This document shows positions 1-14,068 of a stretch of 64,000 nt of DNA, piece after piece; positions within the stretch are counted from its first letter, which is position 1, and the number at the start of each line of letters is the position of its first letter. The DNA is from Desulfatitalea sp. BRH_c12 (lineage in GTDB: Bacteria; Desulfobacterota; Desulfobacteria; Desulfobacterales; Desulfosarcinaceae), in the NCBI GenBank assembly GCA_000961655.1, contig LADR01000042.1, positions 1 to 64,000 of the forward strand. The letters are read 5' to 3'. The notes under the pieces are model-generated. The model was not told the DNA's origin. It worked only from the letters and a program-made list of their open reading frames with translations, and did no database searches. The position numbers and the translations under genes are program-made.

Positions 1-129
1 CGCGAACCACTGAATTCAGGTCATCGCACAAACTGGCGCGGCCTTTTTTCTCCCGCACCCATGATTGCCTGGCCTGCCGGCTTTGCACCCGCACCGGGCG
101 ACCGCCGGTCGCCCCTACAGGTGGGATCC
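1..129. repeat. Family A repeat, copy 1 (left end cut by window)
   Basis: These 129 bases recur without a visible mismatch at 337-465. The copy ends with a near-palindromic arm at 95-119 built on GGGCGACCGCCGGTCGCCC followed by CTACA. The matching left arm would lie just outside the window. Short reading frames across it are repeat-derived and have no coding signature. Confidence 0.9.
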
Positions 130-146
130 CCTGCGAGAACAATTTT

Positions 147-190
147 CAAATGCGGATACCCTGTCGCCCAGGGCAGGGTATCCGCATTTG
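147..190. repeat. Long perfect hairpin in repeat context
   Basis: Two 17-base arms (147-163 and 174-190) are exact reverse complements around a 10-base loop. The segment from about 180 onward also resembles the sequence just before the family A copy near 28118, so the hairpin belongs to a larger composite repeat. There is no T-tract, so it is not a clear terminator. Confidence 0.8.
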
Positions 191-311
191 CGTATGGGCC
201 GCATTTCAGAAATGGAACATCGTTCTTCCTCGAGAGCGAACCTTGTGCTCGCCCGATGCGTAATCGGTCAATCCCTGTGCGAATGGACACCGTGATAGTC
301 ACGGTTCCCGT

Positions 312-455
312 TGTAGGGGCGACCGGCGGTCGCCCGCGCGAACCACTGAATTCAGGTCATCGCACAAACTGGCGCGGCCTTTTTTCTCCCGCACCCATGA
401 TTGCCTGGCCTGCCGGCTTTGCACCCGCACCGGGCGACCGCCGGTCGCCCCTACA
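312..455. repeat. Family A MITE-like element, complete copy 2
   Basis: This 144-base unit is bounded by 25-base terminal inverted repeats (312-336 and 431-455) that are exact reverse complements. Each arm is itself almost palindromic (core GGGCGACCGGCGGTCGCCC). The interior is identical to copy 1 and diverged from copy 3 at 28284-28426. It encodes no protein, so it would be non-autonomous or a REP-type structure. From 466 to 659 nothing recognisable is seen. Confidence 0.85.
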
Positions 456-659
456 GGTGGGATCCTCTGCGATTGCACGGCGCCGAGGGTTCGCGCAAAG
501 GCACAGACGATCTCGTCCGCGCCTATAGAGCGGCGATCTCACAGGCGTTGCCTGGAAGCATGCACGGTTTTGAAAAACCGCTTGTTTTATGAGTGGATTC
601 TCGCTATATTTTGTCGGATTTATTAAATTAACTACATTATATAGTGTTGTGGGACGAAT

Positions 660-1274
660 ATGGGGCTGCTTTCAGCATCGACATCCGCCACGCGATACCG
701 CGTCGACGGCCAATTGGAAAATCCGGTTATCGAAACCATTGCCAATGGTTTAAAGAAAAATGTCATTACCGACATCGACAACCAACCTTCGGAACAAACG
801 GTTGGATGGACCAGTTTTCAAAAACCCTTTGAACCTGACTTCGAAAGCGTCGCGTTTCTGATTGGGACCTATATCGTATTTTCGTTGCGCATCGATAAAA
901 AGACGATTCCTCCCAAACTGCTGCAAAAACAGTTCGCGGCCGAATCGGCCCTGCGGCTGCAGGCGCTTGAGCGCGACTTTTTGTCGAATGACGAAAAAAA
1001 GGCTTTGAAGGACCAAATCGTTCAGCGCCTCAATCAGAAACTGCCGGCCACACCCAATGTGTATGATGTTATCTGGCAGTACGAAAATGGCGAACTGTGG
1101 TTTTTTTCCAATCTGAAGAGCGCGAATGAGCAACTGGAAACGATTTTTTTCAAATCGTTCGGTCTGCATCTCATGCGCATGATCCCTTACACCATGGCTT
1201 TGTTCAACCCGGAAATGTCGGATCCCCAGCGCGACTTCCTGGAAAAACTGGCTTTTGTCGAAAACACCGATTGA
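660..1274 (+). CDS. RdgC-like protein, N-terminal part
   Basis: The 204-residue product resembles the N-terminal two thirds of RdgC, a DNA-binding protein that modulates RecA-dependent recombination. The resemblance is in pattern: a beta-rich start, a GWTSF motif, a segment with KTIPPKLL, a charged helical stretch (about residues 95-125), and a [17 protein letters not shown] strand-turn near 145-160. Typical RdgC is about 300 residues; this protein stops early and the next gene, 9 bases downstream, looks like the missing C-terminal part. The ATG at 660 fits the family start, but the ribosome binding site is weak. The gene sits where dnaA might be expected before dnaN. The family call is made by eye. 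Confidence 0.68.
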   Translation: MGLLSASTSATRYRVDGQLENPVIETIANGLKKNVITDIDNQPSEQTVGWTSFQKPFEPDFESVAFLIGTYIVFSLRIDKKTIPPKLLQKQFAAESALRLQALERDFLSNDEKKALKDQIVQRLNQKLPATPNVYDVIWQYENGELWFFSNLKSANEQLETIFFKSFGLHLMRMIPYTMALFNPEMSDPQRDFLEKLAFVENTD

Positions 1275-1283
1275 TGGACCATC

Positions 1284-1817
1284 ATGCTTGATATTGCCGT
1301 TGCGTATAATCGCTACCGTTTTCTCGGAAATGAATTTTTAACCTGGCTATGGTATGCCATTGAAAATGATATGGAAACCATCCGCGGCTGTGATCCCGAC
1401 ATGCTGGACCTGGATGTGGGCAACCGCATGGTTCTGGAAAACCGCCTGGCCAACGGTAAAGAGAACATCACGATCAAGGGCGATGCTGCCGGGTGGGAAG
1501 AAGCGCTGCTCTCGCTGACCAAGGGCGCTTTGATCACTGATCTGCACCTGATTTACAAAAGCGGTTCAGTGCAGTGGCAGTTTGCCATCAAAGGCGAGGG
1601 GTTGACGTTTTCAGGGTTGAAGTTGCCGGAAACCGGCCCCATGGAAACCAGCGAGGACATGGAGGGGATCATTCTTGAAAAAATATATCTTTATGAGAAA
1701 CCCTTTGAGTTGCTCGACAGCCTCTATAAGACGTTCATAAAGTTGAGGCTCTCCGACGACTGGAGCAGCCAGAGCATTCCGGCGATTAAAAATTGGCTCC
1801 AGAGTTTGAAAGGGTAA
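1284..1817 (+). CDS. Conserved protein, probable C-terminal part of a split RdgC
   Basis: A 177-residue soluble protein starting ATG nine bases after the upstream RdgC-like gene, so very likely in one operon. A hydrophobic-aromatic motif near the start (LGNEFLTWLWYAIEN, about residues 13-27) and acidic surroundings resemble the region following the N-terminal domain in delta-proteobacterial RdgC proteins. No signal peptide, membrane segment or catalytic motif is visible. The reading is that one ancestral RdgC is encoded as two adjacent polypeptides; the alternative is an unrelated conserved protein that travels with RdgC. Confidence 0.6.
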   Translation: MLDIAVAYNRYRFLGNEFLTWLWYAIENDMETIRGCDPDMLDLDVGNRMVLENRLANGKENITIKGDAAGWEEALLSLTKGALITDLHLIYKSGSVQWQFAIKGEGLTFSGLKLPETGPMETSEDMEGIILEKIYLYEKPFELLDSLYKTFIKLRLSDDWSSQSIPAIKNWLQSLKG

Positions 1818-1857
1818 CGCTTTCAGATGAGCGGCCTCTTGATGACGCAAAAACCTG

Positions 1858-2085
1858 TGAACATACCCGTGGCGATAGTGTGTCAATAAGTCGATGGTTG
1901 TCGACATGTTTTACAAAGATGTTGGTAAGAGAGTCTTTATAAACGATCGTTCAGCTGAGTTATCCACAGGCGCCGAATCGATTAATGATTGTCAAAACAG
2001 CGCATTAAAGAGCTTATCGACAGGTTGAACCGACCCTATTCATTTTATTAAATCTTTTTAAACATTTATTAATAGGGATAGAGCG
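1858..2085. other. oriC: Putative oriC module, copy 1 (DnaA boxes plus AT-rich tract)
   Basis: Directly upstream of dnaN. It contains one perfect DnaA box, TTATCCACA at 1960-1968, and two related sites, TTGTCGACA (1898-1906) and TTATCGACA (2014-2022), all on the plus strand. A very AT-rich tract at 2038-2075 follows and could be the unwinding element; it also overlaps the dnaN promoter and leader. A diverged, ungapped second copy lies exactly 4854 bases downstream. The origin assignment rests on the boxes, dnaN/gyrB adjacency and the nearby parS site. Confidence 0.7.
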
Positions 2086-6417
<4,332 letters not shown>

Positions 6418-6711
6418 GGGGCAGGGGTATTGCGGATTCTACCTATGCGGTCAGCCAGCCGTTATAGTCTCCTATAGAGTTCCGGATTGGTTTCTTTACG
6501 CGCTTCATGGCTTTATCTCTATCACACCTTGCAATTTCTACACTGGTCCAACCTGGTGGCAGCATTGCGCTGCGGCCCCTCAGCCGTGTGTAGCGCCACT
6601 GGATCTTGCCATCCTCGATCGATACCGTTGTCCATCGGATACTGTGCCACGCCCAACCAGAATAGGGCGATCACAAGGCCCCTATGGGTGAAAAGTGGCA
6701 TTGTGCATCTA

Positions 6712-6950
6712 TGAACATCGCCATGGCGATAGAATGTTCATAAATCGATGGTTATCGACAGGTTTGAAGAAGGTGTTTGTAAAGGGGTCTGTATGAACGA
6801 TTTATCAGCTGTTTTATAGACAGGCACCTGATCGGTTTTGAATATGAGAATCAATACATTAAAGTGCTTATTGACAGTTTGAACAGACCCTAATCATTAT
6901 AATAGTTTCTTTTAATATTTTATTACTAAAGATGGCCCGCTGGATTTTAG
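6712..6950. other. Second oriC-like module, diverged copy of 1858-2085
   Basis: Within the gene-free stretch 6418-6979. From 6712 to about 6914 it aligns without gaps to 1858-2060 at an offset of 4854. The three box positions hold TTATCGACA (6752-6760), TTATAGACA (6814-6822) and TTATTGACA (6868-6876), with spacings of 62 and 54 bases exactly as in copy 1. An AT-rich tract (6891-6930) follows the last box as in copy 1. Bases 6418-6711 show no gene or clear signal. No gene starts downstream on this strand; asnS converges on it. Confidence 0.75.
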
Positions 6951-6979
6951 CCGGAATCGCACGCCAAGCTCAGCTGAGA

Positions 6980-8341
6980 TCAAAATTCAATGTTTTTAGG
7001 TGTGCGCGGAAAAGGGATGACGTCGCGGATGTTGCTGATGCCGGTGACCATCATCACCAGGCGCTCGAAGCCCAGTCCAAATCCGCTGTGCGGCACGCTG
7101 CCGTATAAGCGTGATTCCAGGTACCACCAGTATTTCTCTTTGGACAACCCCATCTGATCCATGCGCGTGGCCAGCATATCATAACGCTCTTCGCGCTGGC
7201 TGCCGCCGATGATTTCGCCGATGCCCGCCACCAGAACATCCATGGACGCCACGGTTTGCCCATCATCGTTCATCCGCATATAGAACGGTTTGATCGTTTT
7301 TGGAAAATCGTAGACCATCACCGGTTTCTTAAAATGGTGCTCGGTCAGGAAACGCTCGTGTTCCGATTGCATGTCGGTCCCGTACGCCACGGGATATTCG
7401 AATGATGCGCCGCTTTTTTCGAGGATGCGGATCGCTTCTGCATAGGGAATGCGCTCGAAAGCCGATCCGGTCAAAACGCCCAGTTGGGCCATCAGGTTTT
7501 TGTCGACAAAGCGCGCGAACAGGTTCAGGTCATCGGCGCAATGGTCGATGACATGGTTGGCCAGATATTTGATCATCTCCTCTGCCAGGTCCATGTCCTC
7601 TTGCAGGTCGCAGAAGGCCATTTCCGGTTCGATCATCCAAAATTCGGCCGCATGCCGGCGCGTATTGGAGTTTTCAGCCCTGAAGGTGGGACCGAAGGTA
7701 TAAACGTCGCCGAGAGCCGTGGCCAGCATTTCGGCTTCCAGTTGGCCTGAAACGGTCAAATTGGATTCGACTCCGAAAAAGTCGTTTTCAAGAAGGCGCT
7801 CACCGGGCGGCAAGGTGGTCACACGAAACAGTTCGCCCGCGCCTTCGCAATCGGATGCGGTGAGAATAGGGGTGTGAATGTAGCGAAAACCGCGCTCATG
7901 AAAAAAGCGATGCACGGCCAAAGCCAATTCGGAGCGAATGCGGAAGGCGGCACTATATTTGTTGGTGCGCGCCCGCAAATGGGCAATGCCGCGTAAAAAT
8001 TCATCACTGTGCCGTTTCTTTTGCAATGGAAAGGATTCGGGTGCCGCCCCGACCAGGGTTACGACAGCCGCCTGAAGTTCCCATTGCTGCCCGCTGCCCT
8101 GTGACGGCACCACCGCGCCTTCGACAGCCACCGAGGCACCGGTGGTGAGCTTGCGGATTTCTTCATAGTTGGGCAACTTTTCATCGGCCACGACCTGCAA
8201 GTTGGCAAGACAGGACCCATCATTGATTTCCAGAAAAGAAAATGTTTTGGAATCTCTTTTGGTGCGTACCCACCCTTTGACGAGAATCCGCTCGGCGGGC
8301 ACCTCAAATGCCATCAGTTGCTCAATTTTCGTACGTTTCAT
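6980..8341 (-). CDS. asnS: Asparagine--tRNA ligase
   Basis: A 453-residue class IIb aminoacyl-tRNA synthetase that charges tRNA-Asn. The N-terminal OB fold (about residues 15-105) has the [14 protein letters not shown] start typical of AsnRS. The catalytic domain contains motif 2 ([22 protein letters not shown], read as two short pieces around Phe-Arg-Ala-Glu) and motif 3 [11 protein letters not shown] near the C-terminus. The end [10 protein letters not shown] is characteristic of AsnRS and separates it from AspRS. It lies 78 bases downstream of degP on the same strand and may share its transcript. Confidence 0.95.
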   Translation of the reverse strand: MKRTKIEQLMAFEVPAERILVKGWVRTKRDSKTFSFLEINDGSCLANLQVVADEKLPNYEEIRKLTTGASVAVEGAVVPSQGSGQQWELQAAVVTLVGAAPESFPLQKKRHSDEFLRGIAHLRARTNKYSAAFRIRSELALAVHRFFHERGFRYIHTPILTASDCEGAGELFRVTTLPPGERLLENDFFGVESNLTVSGQLEAEMLATALGDVYTFGPTFRAENSNTRRHAAEFWMIEPEMAFCDLQEDMDLAEEMIKYLANHVIDHCADDLNLFARFVDKNLMAQLGVLTGSAFERIPYAEAIRILEKSGASFEYPVAYGTDMQSEHERFLTEHHFKKPVMVYDFPKTIKPFYMRMNDDGQTVASMDVLVAGIGEIIGGSQREERYDMLATRMDQMGLSKEKYWWYLESRLYGSVPHSGFGLGFERLVMMVTGISNIRDVIPFPRTPKNIEF

Positions 8342-8419
8342 TTGGATAATCCTTGTTGGCGGTCTGATCGACGGCGATGAAGTTACCGCCTGCGGCAGAC
8401 CGGCATGCCCTGCATCATC

Positions 8420-9796
8420 TCAGGTGCCCATGCGTACCGTCAGATAATAAACCTGATTATTGCGTTGGACCAGTAGCAGGACGGAAGATTTTAGCCTTGA
8501 ATTGATCATGGCGGTCGTGAAATCGGATTCATTGACAATGGTTTTCTCGTCGATCTGCAACAACACATCGCCGGGCCTGACGCCGATGTTGGCCAGATAA
8601 GACCCTTTGCGTACGGCCGTGATCGCCACACCCTGTTCGGCCTTAAGTTTGTACCTCTCGCGCAATGCCGGGGCGATGGTTTTGATTTCAATTCCCAAAC
8701 GCTGCCAGGCCAGTTGCGGAACGCGCTCCACGGGGAATGGTTTGGTGCGGATATCCAGTTCCTTGATGCCGCCGTCGCGCCACAAGGCTAAACGGATGCT
8801 TTGGCCCGGCGATACGCCGCGCGCCGCGGACAAATAGTCGCCAACCGATAGCAGTTTGCGGCGGCCCAGGGTCAAGATCAAGTCTCCGGGCGCAAGTCCG
8901 GCTTTTTGCGCCGGGCTGTCCTGCTCGACCTGCGTGACGACCACGCCCTGACTCTCTTTGAGGTCCAGGTAGGCGGCCATGCGCGGGTCCAGTTCCTGGA
9001 CAGCCAGTCCGATCCAGGCCTGAATGACATGGCCGAACTGGATCAAATCGGAAACGATCCGTTGGGCCTTGTTGATCGGAATGGCAAACCCGATGCCTTG
9101 GGCTTTGGCATAGATGGCGGTGTTGATGCCGATCAACTCACCGTTGATATTCAGCAAGGGACCGCCGCTGTTGCCCGGATTGATGGACGCATCGGTCTGA
9201 ATGAATTCGTGGAATACGCGTTCGTCGGTTTTGATGCTGCGGCCCATGGCGCTGACAACGCCGGTGGTGACGGTGTGCGAAAATCCAAAAGGGTTGCCAA
9301 TGGCGATGATCGTTTCACCGATCATGATATCATCCGAATCTCCCATGTTCACCGAAGGCAGCGGCGTATCCGATTCGATTTGCAGCACGGCCAGATCCGA
9401 ATCGGGGTCGGTGCCCACGATTCTCACATCGAACTGACGTTCATCCTGTAACACCACCTTGATGGCCGTGGCTCTTTCGATCACATGGGCATTGGTCAGA
9501 ATGAAGCCGCGCGCGCCGTCGATGATGACGCCCGACCCGAGGCTGGTGCGTTTCTGGGAGCGGCGTTCGAAAAAGTCCTGGAAAAAATTGTCGAACAACG
9601 GGTTGGCGCCGAACGGATTGCCCCTGTTGTTGACGATGTATTCCGAACTGATATTGACAACCGCGGGACCCACTTTGCGGACAGCCTGCACGACCGGGGT
9701 CTGGCGGTCAAAAGCCTGGCACGGCAGCGCCAGCAGCAGAAAACAGGCTGTCCAGAAAATGGTTTTGAGCTTGCGCTGAAGGCCAAAGTCTGCCAT
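8420..9796 (-). CDS. degP: Periplasmic serine protease, DegP/HtrA family
   Basis: A 458-residue DegP/Do-type protease for periplasmic quality control. An N-terminal signal peptide (hydrophobic about residues 13-27, ending in CQA) is followed by a trypsin-like domain with catalytic His104 (TNAHVIE), Asp134 (DSDLAVL) and Ser210 (GNSGGPL). Two PDZ domains follow (about 270-360 and 375-455), so the domain set is complete. The gene is divergent from the radical SAM gene at 9867 and upstream of asnS on the same strand. Whether it is DegP, DegQ or MucD in role cannot be told from sequence. Confidence 0.94.
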   Translation of the reverse strand: MADFGLQRKLKTIFWTACFLLLALPCQAFDRQTPVVQAVRKVGPAVVNISSEYIVNNRGNPFGANPLFDNFFQDFFERRSQKRTSLGSGVIIDGARGFILTNAHVIERATAIKVVLQDERQFDVRIVGTDPDSDLAVLQIESDTPLPSVNMGDSDDIMIGETIIAIGNPFGFSHTVTTGVVSAMGRSIKTDERVFHEFIQTDASINPGNSGGPLLNINGELIGINTAIYAKAQGIGFAIPINKAQRIVSDLIQFGHVIQAWIGLAVQELDPRMAAYLDLKESQGVVVTQVEQDSPAQKAGLAPGDLILTLGRRKLLSVGDYLSAARGVSPGQSIRLALWRDGGIKELDIRTKPFPVERVPQLAWQRLGIEIKTIAPALRERYKLKAEQGVAITAVRKGSYLANIGVRPGDVLLQIDEKTIVNESDFTTAMINSRLKSSVLLLVQRNNQVYYLTVRMGT

Positions 9797-9866
9797 GAGT
9801 ACCCTTTTTTCTTAATCTTCTCGAATAATTAAAGTAACGGCACACACTGTGAATAAAGATTTTAAC

Positions 9867-12380
9867 ATGCAACCTAAAGGCATTCAAGCCATCTTGGCTG
9901 AGGTCGAAAAACCCAGTCGTTACCTCGGCACCGAAGTCAACCGGGTGATCAAAGATCCGTCCGCCTGCGCAGTGCGCATGGCCCTGGCGTTTCCTGATCT
10001 TTATGAAATAGGCACATCGCATTTCGGTATTCAGATTCTCTACCATTTGCTCAACCAGGAAAAAGAGATCGCAGCAGAGCGCGTGTTCGCTCCGGCCAAG
10101 GACATGGAAGCCGCTTTGCGGCGCACCGGCACACCGCTATGCAGCCTCGAAAGCCAGACGCCCTTGCGGCAATTCGACATCGTGGGTTTCAGCCTGCTGT
10201 ATGAACTGAATTATACCAATGTGTTGAATATGTTGGACCTTGCGGATATCCCCTTGTACAGCGACCGGCGCGGCGATGGGGACCCGTTGATCATCGCCGG
10301 CGGTCCATGCGTCAGCAACCCGGAGCCCATGGCGCCCTTTTTCGATGCCATGGTGTTCGGTGATGGCGAAGAGGTCCTGCCGCGCATGGTCGCCACCTGG
10401 TTGGAATGGAAAAAGCAGGAGAGTGCATCGCGCGCGGATCTTTTGGCCCGGTGGGCGCGCCTGGAAGGGGTTTACATTCCCGCTTTTTTCGAAGCGACCT
10501 ACAATGCGGATGGGTTTCAAATCCTGACTCCCATCCGCGCCGAGTATTCGCGTGTTACCCGGGCCGTCGTCGCCGACCTGGATCGTACCTTTTTTCCCGA
10601 GCGTCCCGTGGTTGCGTTCGGAAACCCGATCCATGACCGGCTGCGGCTTGAAATTTCGCGGGGCTGCAGCCGTGGATGCCGTTTTTGTCAGGCCGGCATG
10701 ATCTATCGCCCGGTGCGCGAACGCGCCATGGGGACACTGCTTGATCTGTGCGACCGTTCGCTGGCCGCAACCGGCTATGAAGATCTGTCGCTGCTCTCGT
10801 TGAGCACCGGGGATTATACCTGCCTGTCGCCACTGATCGCGGCATTGATGCAGCGCTGCCAGTCCGATCGCGTCGCGGTATCGCTGCCCTCCATCCGCGC
10901 TGGCACACTCACGCCGGAATTGATGGCCCAGATCAAAAAGGTTCGCAAAACCGGGTTCACCATAGCCCCTGAAGCCGGCAGCCAACGCTTGCGCGACGTG
11001 ATCAATAAAAACATCCGTTTCGAAGATGTTGAGGCGACTGTCACAGACGCTTTTGCCTTGGGATGGCAGGTGATCAAGCTCTACTTCATGCTGGGTTTGC
11101 CGACCGAGACCGACGAGGATGTAGAGGCAATCACGCAAATGGTGACCGCCCTGAAAAAGGTCAAGGGACCGGCCAGGCGGCGCGGGCAACTCAACGTCAG
11201 CGTTACCACGTTTATTCCCAAGGCCCATACGCCGTTCCAGTGGGCCGCGCAACTCAGCATGACCGAGGCTTTTTCCAAGATCGAATCGATCAAGTCCAGC
11301 CTGCGCATGTCAGGGGTTCAAGTCAAATGGCAGCATCCGGCCATGAGCCAGCTTGAAGGGGTCATGGCGCGCGGTGACCGCCGCCTGGCACTGGTCATCG
11401 AGCGCGCCTGGCGTTCGGGCTGCACATTCGACGGCTGGACCGAGCACTTCAATTTCAATGTCTGGCAGCAAGCCTTCGATGAATGCGCTATATCGATCGA
11501 TTTTTTCACCACACGGGTGCGCGCGCTCGAAGAGCCGCTGCCTTGGGCGCACATGGACGCGCGCATCGATGCGGACTTCCTCAAAGCCCAATGGGCTGCG
11601 GCACAGGCGGGCCTCACGACCGACGACTGTCGGACGGGCGCCTGTCACCAATGCGGGGCATGCGATTTCCAAACTATTGCGCCACGGCGTTTCGCGCAGT
11701 CAGCCGATGACTCTGCACCGGTATCGATCTTGAAAAAAGATATCCCCATTCTGCTTTATCGACGCATGCAATTGCTCTACAGCAAACACGGTAATGCGCG
11801 CTTTTTCGGTCACTTGGAAGTGGCCAAACTTTTTGCGCGTGCGCTGCGCCGGGCACACATCGATGTGCTTTATTCCCAGGGCTACCATCCCATGCCCCGT
11901 ATCTCATTCGACGATCCGCTGCCACTGGGGATGGAAAGCTGCGGTGAGCGCATGTGGATTCGCGTGGCGCCCCAGGTGAGTTGTGAGGAACTGGTCGATT
12001 GTCTGTGCCGCCAGATGCCTGAGGGCATCCAGGTGTCCGACTGCCGCGTGATACCCGCCAATACGCCCAAAAGCCCTATCATGGCGGATCGCTATCACAT
12101 TGTGTGGGACCTGTCCGACGAGGACGCCGTCCTATTAGCGCAATTCTATCAGCAGGACGCCCATCCGTATACCCGCAACCGCAAGGGGAGTTCCCAGTCC
12201 ATCGATTTGAAGCAAAGCGTTCAACTGATTGAGAGAATCGATGCGCACATGCTGAGAATGGTCATCCTGCGCAACACCTCCTTCGCAATCCGGCCGGCCG
12301 ATGTGTTGCGCGGGGTGTTGCAAGCGGATGAAGAAAAATTGGCGCGGACGCGGATCATCAAACTGGCGCCGGAGTTCTGA
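9867..12380 (+). CDS. B12-binding radical SAM protein fused to DUF2344
   Basis: An 837-residue two-part protein of the type defined by TIGRFAMs as TIGR03960 plus TIGR03936. The N-terminal part (about residues 20-200) resembles a cobalamin-binding fold. The radical SAM core carries CSRGCRFC (about residue 265), the CxxxCxxC ligands of a 4Fe-4S cluster that cleaves S-adenosylmethionine. From about residue 628 a DUF2344 domain follows (LYSKHGNARFFGHLE). The family is typically found beside RNase G, as here, which has suggested an RNA-modification role; the substrate is unknown. ATG 9867 gives the family-like N-terminus; an in-frame GTG lies at 9849. Neither start has a strong Shine-Dalgarno sequence. 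Confidence 0.9.
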   Translation: MQPKGIQAILAEVEKPSRYLGTEVNRVIKDPSACAVRMALAFPDLYEIGTSHFGIQILYHLLNQEKEIAAERVFAPAKDMEAALRRTGTPLCSLESQTPLRQFDIVGFSLLYELNYTNVLNMLDLADIPLYSDRRGDGDPLIIAGGPCVSNPEPMAPFFDAMVFGDGEEVLPRMVATWLEWKKQESASRADLLARWARLEGVYIPAFFEATYNADGFQILTPIRAEYSRVTRAVVADLDRTFFPERPVVAFGNPIHDRLRLEISRGCSRGCRFCQAGMIYRPVRERAMGTLLDLCDRSLAATGYEDLSLLSLSTGDYTCLSPLIAALMQRCQSDRVAVSLPSIRAGTLTPELMAQIKKVRKTGFTIAPEAGSQRLRDVINKNIRFEDVEATVTDAFALGWQVIKLYFMLGLPTETDEDVEAITQMVTALKKVKGPARRRGQLNVSVTTFIPKAHTPFQWAAQLSMTEAFSKIESIKSSLRMSGVQVKWQHPAMSQLEGVMARGDRRLALVIERAWRSGCTFDGWTEHFNFNVWQQAFDECAISIDFFTTRVRALEEPLPWAHMDARIDADFLKAQWAAAQAGLTTDDCRTGACHQCGACDFQTIAPRRFAQSADDSAPVSILKKDIPILLYRRMQLLYSKHGNARFFGHLEVAKLFARALRRAHIDVLYSQGYHPMPRISFDDPLPLGMESCGERMWIRVAPQVSCEELVDCLCRQMPEGIQVSDCRVIPANTPKSPIMADRYHIVWDLSDEDAVLLAQFYQQDAHPYTRNRKGSSQSIDLKQSVQLIERIDAHMLRMVILRNTSFAIRPADVLRGVLQADEEKLARTRIIKLAPEF

Positions 12381-12403
12381 AGGCGTCCGGGCCGTCTGCG
12401 TGG

Positions 12404-12432
12404 TTGACAGCCCTTTGCGATCAAGATACCTT
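12404..12432 (+). promoter_or_regulatory. Candidate sigma-70 promoter for rng
   Basis: TTGACA at 12404-12409 and TACCTT at 12427-12432 are separated by 17 bases. The pair lies 34 bases before the rng start and after the radical SAM stop, so rng may have its own promoter in addition to read-through. Confidence 0.5.
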
Positions 12433-12465
12433 AATCACAACTGAAATTTAAAGAAAAAGCGAATC

Positions 12466-14022
12466 ATGGCCAACAAAAAAATTATTATCAACGACTTGCC
12501 CCACGAAACCCGGGTTGCCCTCCTTGAAGACGGTAACATCGTCGAATTGTTTATCGAAAGGCAAGGCGCCTCGGACAGCTCGGGCAATATCTATAAGGGC
12601 CGTGTTCAGCGCGTGCTGCCCGGCATGCAGGCCTCTTTTGTGGATATTGGTCTGCCGCAGGCAGCTTTTCTCTATGTCAATGATATCAAATCCGGAAACG
12701 ATGATCTGGAGGCAATCTTCAATGACAACGCCGACAGCAGCACCAGCTTATCCAATCCTCTGCCGAATTCGGGTCTGCCGCGGGCAAGCGAAAAAAGCCC
12801 TGTCAATATTGTTGATTTGATCAGCGAGGGGCAGGAAATTCTTGTCCAGGTGGCAAAGTCCCCGATGGGGACCAAGGGCGCCCGCATCACCTCCTACATC
12901 TCCTTGCCAGGGCGCTTTCTTGTACTGATGCCTACGTCCAAGCACGTCGGCGTTTCACGTAGAATCGACGATGAGGCCGAACGCATCCGGCTTAAAGAAC
13001 TGGTCTGCAATTTGCGCGGCGACGACACATCCGGCTACATCGTGCGCACGGTGGCCGAGGGCATCGGGCCAGAAAAACTTGCCCAGGAAATGACCTTTCT
13101 GAAAACACTCTGGGCCGGCATTCAGCGCAAATACCAGAGTGCACCGTCCGCCAGTCTGGTTCACCAGGAACTGGATATCAGTTTGCGGGCCGTACGGGAC
13201 TTACTGGTGCACGAAGCAGAAAAACTGATTATCGATTCACGCAGCGGGTGTCAGGAGATCCTCTCGTTTCTCGATACGTTCATGCCGAATCTCAAGGATT
13301 CGGTGGAACTGTATGAAGGTCACGAGCCTATTTTTGACGCCTACAATCTCGAAGGCGATATATTCAGGGCTCTTAAGAAAAAGATATGGTTGAAATCGGG
13401 TGGTTACATCGTTATGGAGCACACCGAGGCCTTGATGGCCATCGATGTGAATACCGGACGTTACGTGGGTAAGCACAACCTGGAAGAGACCATTCTGAAA
13501 ACCAATTTGGAAGCTGTCAAAGAGATCGCTTATCAAATCCGGTTGCGTGATGTCGGAGGCATCATCATCATCGATTTCATCGATATGGAAAAAAAGGCCA
13601 ATCAGGAGAAAATACACCATGCATTGAGTGAGGCCTTTTTAAAAGACCGCAGCAAAACACATATTCTGCCCATGTCTGAAATGGGACTGATTCAGATGAC
13701 GCGCAAGCGTATTCGCCAACCGTTGACACGCCAATTGTGTGAACCCTGCTTTTATTGCGAAGGCGAGGGCCACCTTCTTTCGGCCAAAACCATCTGTTAT
13801 AACATCCACCGCGAAATTCTCCGCAATGTCAGGGATATGGCAGGTGAGGGCCTGACCCTCAAAGTCAACCCGGCCATCGCGGAGCAGTTGCTGGGGGATG
13901 AATCTCAAATTATAACGTCCCTTGAAAAATGCCTTGACCGACAGATTACCATTTACCCTGAAGGTCGTTTTCACATGGAAGAATTCGATGTTCTGGAAAA
14001 TTATGGAACGTCGGGACGGTGA
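12466..14022 (+). CDS. rng: Ribonuclease G/E family endoribonuclease
   Basis: A 518-residue RNase G-type enzyme that cleaves single-stranded RNA, including 16S rRNA precursor 5' ends. The S1 RNA-binding domain starts at about residue 38 (GNIYKGRVQRVLPGMQASFVDIG begins there) and is interrupted by a polar insertion at about 85-110. The catalytic metal-binding acidic residues are visible in AIDVNTGR (about 326) and IIIIDFIDM (about 368). A zinc-link motif, CEPCFYCEGEGH, is near 425. It lacks the long C-terminal degradosome scaffold of RNase E, which supports RNase G. It follows the radical SAM/DUF2344 gene, a recurrent pairing. Confidence 0.94.
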   Translation: MANKKIIINDLPHETRVALLEDGNIVELFIERQGASDSSGNIYKGRVQRVLPGMQASFVDIGLPQAAFLYVNDIKSGNDDLEAIFNDNADSSTSLSNPLPNSGLPRASEKSPVNIVDLISEGQEILVQVAKSPMGTKGARITSYISLPGRFLVLMPTSKHVGVSRRIDDEAERIRLKELVCNLRGDDTSGYIVRTVAEGIGPEKLAQEMTFLKTLWAGIQRKYQSAPSASLVHQELDISLRAVRDLLVHEAEKLIIDSRSGCQEILSFLDTFMPNLKDSVELYEGHEPIFDAYNLEGDIFRALKKKIWLKSGGYIVMEHTEALMAIDVNTGRYVGKHNLEETILKTNLEAVKEIAYQIRLRDVGGIIIIDFIDMEKKANQEKIHHALSEAFLKDRSKTHILPMSEMGLIQMTRKRIRQPLTRQLCEPCFYCEGEGHLLSAKTICYNIHREILRNVRDMAGEGLTLKVNPAIAEQLLGDESQIITSLEKCLDRQITIYPEGRFHMEEFDVLENYGTSGR

Positions 14023-14039
14023 CAGGTCGTGGATTGATG

Positions 14040-14068
14040 TTGACAATCATGAAGGCATATGATTATTT
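14040..14068 (+). promoter_or_regulatory. Candidate promoter of the rpmH-rnpA-yidD-yidC operon
   Basis: TTGACA at 14040-14045 and TTATTT at 14063-14068 are spaced 17 bases apart. The leader to rpmH contains two short stem-loops, AGCATC/GATGCT at 14123-14139 and GTCG/CGAC at 14141-14155, the second just before the AAGGA ribosome binding site (14159-14163). Confidence 0.45.

Noticed and set aside
61-528. Open frames across the leftmost repeats
   Set aside because: They lie inside the direct and inverted repeats, have repeat-derived translations and no ribosome binding site.
6487-6714. Open frame upstream of the second oriC-like module
   Set aside because: No ribosome binding site or recognisable family; low-complexity translation in a gene-free region.
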